Part shown: positions 61,635 to 64,000 of the stretch, piece after piece
How the letters are laid out: each line of letters starts with the position of its first letter
Numbering within the stretch: position 1 is the stretch's first letter
DNA from: Winogradskyella costae
Lineage (GTDB): Bacteria > Bacteroidota > Bacteroidia > Flavobacteriales > Flavobacteriaceae
Length of the DNA stretch: 64,000 nucleotides
Reading direction: 5' to 3'
Assembly (NCBI RefSeq): GCF_013403865.1
Contig: NZ_JABFDK010000001.1
Span: 806,001 to 870,000 of the forward strand
Made by a program: the position numbers and the translations under genes
Notes under the pieces: generated by a model
What the model was told of the DNA's origin: nothing
Seen by the model: only the letters and a program-made list of their open reading frames with translations
The model's database searches: none

Positions 61635-62426
61635 TTATACGAGAGACCAAATTATAGCAATAACACCAACAACAACACAATAAATAGCAAAATAAGATAA
61701 CTTACTTTTTTTCACTAAAGCAATCATCCAAGTACAGGCAAATAAACCGGCAACAAATGCAGCGATAAAACCAACACTTAAGGCTGTTATATTAGAACTA
61801 TCATAAGTTAATTCGCCACCTAAAAGATCTTTTGCTATTTTACCAAAAATCAGAGGTACCACCATTAAAAATGAAAAACGAGCGGCTTTGGTTTTATCAT
61901 TACCTAATAAAACAGATGTAGAAATTGTAGCACCAGAGCGTGAAATTCCAGGCAACATTGCAATCGCTTGAGATATACCAATGATAAAAGCGTTAGAAAA
62001 CGAAACTTTCTTTTGTGTATCCTTAGCTTTATCTGCTAAGAAAAGTAAAACGGCTGTAACAATAAGCATACAACCTACGAGTAGAATATTTCCATTAAAA
62101 AGCTGTTCTAATTCTTCTTCAAAAAATAAACCAACAATAACAGCTGGTATCATGGATAAAGCAATTTTTGAAATGAACTGAAGATCTTCATTCCATTCAA
62201 ATTTTAAAACACCTTTTATAATATCTAAAATATCTTTTCTAAAAATAACCATAGTACTCAATGCTGTAGCAAAGTGAAGTACCACAGTAAACAATAAGCT
62301 TTCTTTAGGTAAAGATTCGTCGCCAAGAATGGCTTTTCCAATTTCTAAGTGACCACTCGATGATACTGGTAAAAACTCAGTAAGACCTTGAATGATTCCT
62401 AATATAATTGCATCTATAATTTCCAT
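61635..62426 (-). CDS. uppP: Undecaprenyl-diphosphatase (UppP/BacA)
   Basis: This 263-residue membrane enzyme recycles undecaprenyl diphosphate to undecaprenyl phosphate for cell-wall synthesis. The two family motifs are present: GLTEFLPVSSSGHLEIGKAIL at the N-terminus (one base of each part within the limit) and LPGISRSGATISTSVLLG. It has about eight hydrophobic helices. Its stop is next to the truB ATG, and a small DUF3098 gene lies upstream by 56 bases. Confidence 0.95.
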   Translation of the reverse strand: MEIIDAIILGIIQGLTEFLPVSSSGHLEIGKAILGDESLPKESLLFTVVLHFATALSTMVIFRKDILDIIKGVLKFEWNEDLQFISKIALSMIPAVIVGLFFEEELEQLFNGNILLVGCMLIVTAVLLFLADKAKDTQKKVSFSNAFIIGISQAIAMLPGISRSGATISTSVLLGNDKTKAARFSFLMVVPLIFGKIAKDLLGGELTYDSSNITALSVGFIAAFVAGLFACTWMIALVKKSKLSYFAIYCVVVGVIAIIWSLV

Positions 62427-62482
62427 GAGGCAAAAGTATCAATTAAGAGAATGATACGCTGTAAATGTATGTAAAATGTGAC

Positions 62483-62746
62483 TTATTTTTTGGAGTCCTT
62501 TTTAGGGTTTAAGAGAATAGCATAGACCTGAACACCAAAGCCAATTAATACAAGGGTAGGAGCTAAACGAATACGTCTCCAGTTATATATAGACTCATCA
62601 AAAACATTAGGATCGTCGCTACCGCCACCAGACATTAATATAAAACCAATAACTATAAATGCTAAACCTATAAATAAGAATTTATAGTTTTTCTTTCCGA
62701 AGATGAATTCAGATTTAGAATCTTCCTTACGTTTTTGTTCTCCCAT
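62483..62746 (-). CDS. DUF3098 small membrane protein
   Basis: This 87-residue protein has two hydrophobic helices (KFLFIGLAFIVIGFILMSGG and LAPTLVLIGFGVQVYAILL) and the DUF3098 pattern FGKKNYKFLFIG and DPNVFDESIYNWRRIRLAP. It is uncharacterised, but its fixed position between ftsX and uppP in Flavobacteriia suggests a role in envelope or division physiology. It is a member of the same minus-strand run. Confidence 0.88.
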   Translation of the reverse strand: MGEQKRKEDSKSEFIFGKKNYKFLFIGLAFIVIGFILMSGGGSDDPNVFDESIYNWRRIRLAPTLVLIGFGVQVYAILLNPKKDSKK

Positions 62747-62885
62747 GGTTTTTTAAGCTATGCTTTAATACGTTGCAAAGTAACAGATTTATTTATTAAA
62801 ATAACTTCAGATTAGTATTTTCCTAACACTTAAGTGTGTTTAAGCCTCATTAGAGAAACAAAACATTCAGTGCTAAGCCAACAAA

Positions 62886-63764
62886 TTAATAATACAATTG
62901 ATCCGTTTTTAAGTTTAAGAAACGTTGTGTAGCAATAAACGTACTAATCCAAGTAATTAGAATACCTAAAAGAAAAATTCCAACAAACAGACCTGCAATC
63001 AATACAGTGTTTTTCAGTAATTCTAATTCTGGGAATGTAATATCTAAATAGTATAAAACTACCGCCATTCCTGCTAATGCCACTAGTGCACCTATGATTC
63101 CTAATTGCACACTTTTCCATACAAAAGGGCGTCGGATAAATGTTTTTGTTGCCCCAACCATTTGCATGGTTTTTATAATAAAGCGCTTAGAATACACCGC
63201 TAAACGAATAGAACTATTAATTAGTAGTACCGCAATTAACGTAAACAACCCACTTATAATTAATACCCAAAACGTAATCTTTTTTACGTTATCATTCATT
63301 AATTCCACAAGGTCATTATCATACCTTATTTCCTCAATAAACGCCTTATTTGAGAGGTCGTCCGTTATTTCTGTTAATTGTTCTGTCGTTACAAAATCTG
63401 CTTTTAAGTGCACGTCTATCGAATTCTTTAAAGGATTATAACCCACAAAATCCATAAAATCTTCGCCGGTTTCTGCTTTCATAAATTCTGCAGCTTCTTC
63501 CTTGGAAACATAAAGTGCATTTTTTGTGTAATCTGCCATGGCTAAACTCTTCTTTAGCTGATTGACTTCAACCTCTTTTGCCGTATCATTCAAATAAATG
63601 GTCATAACTACTTGCTCTTTAAAATGATCAGCCACTTTTTTAGAATTGATAACTAAAAGACCTAAACAGCCTAAAAGAAACAAAACCAAAGCGATACTTA
63701 TCACTACAGAGATGTAAGACGATATAAGTTTACGTTTTTGATATTTGTCAAAAGATGATGCCAT
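62886..63764 (-). CDS. ftsX: Cell-division permease-like protein FtsX
   Basis: This 292-residue protein has an N-terminal membrane helix (LISSYISVVISIALVLFLLG), a periplasmic domain (KVADHFKEQVVMTIYLNDTAKE onward) and three C-terminal helices (ITFWVLIISGLFTLIAVLL, IIGALVALAGMAVVLYYL and TVLIAGLFVGIFLLGILIT), the architecture of FtsX. With FtsE it controls cell-wall hydrolases at the septum. The downstream DUF3098, uppP and truB genes are in the standard order. ftsE is not in the window. Confidence 0.93.
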   Translation of the reverse strand: MASSFDKYQKRKLISSYISVVISIALVLFLLGCLGLLVINSKKVADHFKEQVVMTIYLNDTAKEVEVNQLKKSLAMADYTKNALYVSKEEAAEFMKAETGEDFMDFVGYNPLKNSIDVHLKADFVTTEQLTEITDDLSNKAFIEEIRYDNDLVELMNDNVKKITFWVLIISGLFTLIAVLLINSSIRLAVYSKRFIIKTMQMVGATKTFIRRPFVWKSVQLGIIGALVALAGMAVVLYYLDITFPELELLKNTVLIAGLFVGIFLLGILITWISTFIATQRFLNLKTDQLYY

Positions 63765-63890
63765 GAATACATGCGGATTTATGCTGTAAAAATAATAAAG
63801 AAATTGCTTTCTTACTATTTAATGTTTGGAATAACTGCAAGTGAAACTCTAGATTTTTTAAACTCAATAATTTTAAGTTATAAATAGTCT

Positions 63891-64000
63891 TTAAGTATTA
63901 CAACGTTTCGTTTTTAATTCTGTTGTAATAGGTTTAAATTTGTGCTTTAACCTAAAGGCAAATTCGTGCAAAGGCGCCAGGTCCCAAAGAAAATTTTCAT
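63891..64000 (-). CDS. Possible C-terminal end of an unidentified protein (partial)
   Basis: One minus-strand frame stays open from the right edge to TAA at 63891-63893 and encodes 35 residues, ENFLWDLAPLHEFAFRLKHK and a basic tail. The composition looks protein-like, and it lies upstream of ftsX on the same strand, but I do not recognise the protein and most of it is outside the window. It could also be a chance open frame. Confidence 0.35.
   Translation of the reverse strand, partial: ENFLWDLAPLHEFAFRLKHKFKPITTELKTKRCNT

Noticed and set aside
63800..63890. End of leuS upstream of ftsX
   Set aside because: leuS often precedes ftsX, but the open frame here does not end with a LeuRS-like C-terminus.
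1..64000. CRISPR arrays, insertion sequences, prophage, tRNA or rRNA genes
   Set aside because: No regularly spaced direct repeats, transposase or phage proteins, and no cloverleaf or rRNA sequence was recognised in the gaps.

Overview
The window reads as a stretch of core chromosome from a marine-type member of the Flavobacteriaceae (Bacteroidota). The DNA is AT-rich. Upstream regions repeatedly carry the Bacteroidota -7 box TAnnTTTG rather than a Shine-Dalgarno sequence. Gene content is typical of the family: a type IX secretion C-terminal sorting domain, an exported S46 dipeptidyl-peptidase, DUF4271-hemD, ftsX-DUF3098-uppP-truB, a one-chain glycyl-tRNA synthetase, and TonB-dependent uptake. 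I saw no rRNA, tRNA, CRISPR array, transposase or prophage gene.

Layout. 1-5.4 kb: the 5' part of mrp, a trmB-lysE-alkyltransferase-like operon, a glycosyltransferase and a PhoB/PhoR-like two-component system. 5.6-8.5 kb: a secreted T9SS cargo and a LuxE-like acyltransferase-family protein. 8.6-17.5 kb: housekeeping genes (tyrS, pyrC, a dolichol-phosphate-mannose-synthase-like glycosyltransferase, hemD, pckA). 17.7-30.7 kb: saccharopine dehydrogenase-like protein, an Lrp regulator, an aldo/keto reductase, an OmpA-type lipoprotein, xthA, a very large outer-membrane barrel, a flavoprotein and glyS. 30.7-40.5 kb: comF, an Ig-like lipoprotein, an aminotransferase/omega-amidase operon interrupted by two paralogous coiled-coil proteins, and a DPP11-like peptidase. 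40.6-49.6 kb: ahcY, then a long + strand run (Sfp-type PPTase, GGGP synthase-like, thiamine-binding protein, PnuC/PnuT-type transporter, NadR-like kinase, DUF4301, ArfB-like hydrolase) that leads to a TPP riboswitch and a TonB-dependent receptor. 49.6-57.6 kb: greA-HIT, a second sensor kinase, flavin reductase, a DUF3127 protein, aat, tag and a TonB-like protein. 57.8-61 kb: an exported catalase with a periplasmic ankyrin protein, divergent from oxyR. 61-64 kb: the ftsX-DUF3098-uppP-truB operon.

The most coherent system is thiamine acquisition. A clear TPP riboswitch controls the outer-membrane receptor, and the same strand just upstream encodes a thiamine-binding-domain protein, a PnuC-family permease and a kinase-only NadR-like protein; these suggest receptor, permease and phosphorylation trapping. 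The second coherent unit is oxidative stress: OxyR with both redox cysteines, divergent from an exported catalase and an ankyrin protein. The third is an aminotransferase plus omega-amidase pair that fits glutamine-transaminase/methionine salvage. No wholly new system is evident. The least explained items are a 20-bp perfect hairpin and a promoter-proximal terminator-like hairpin ahead of greA, an orphan minus-strand terminator near 54.56 kb, a short leader-like unit near 8.65 kb, a DUF3127 protein with an SSB-like acidic tail, and the function of DUF4301 in the thiamine cluster. Many start codons were moved inward from the longest reading frame where a signal peptide or family N-terminus argued for it.
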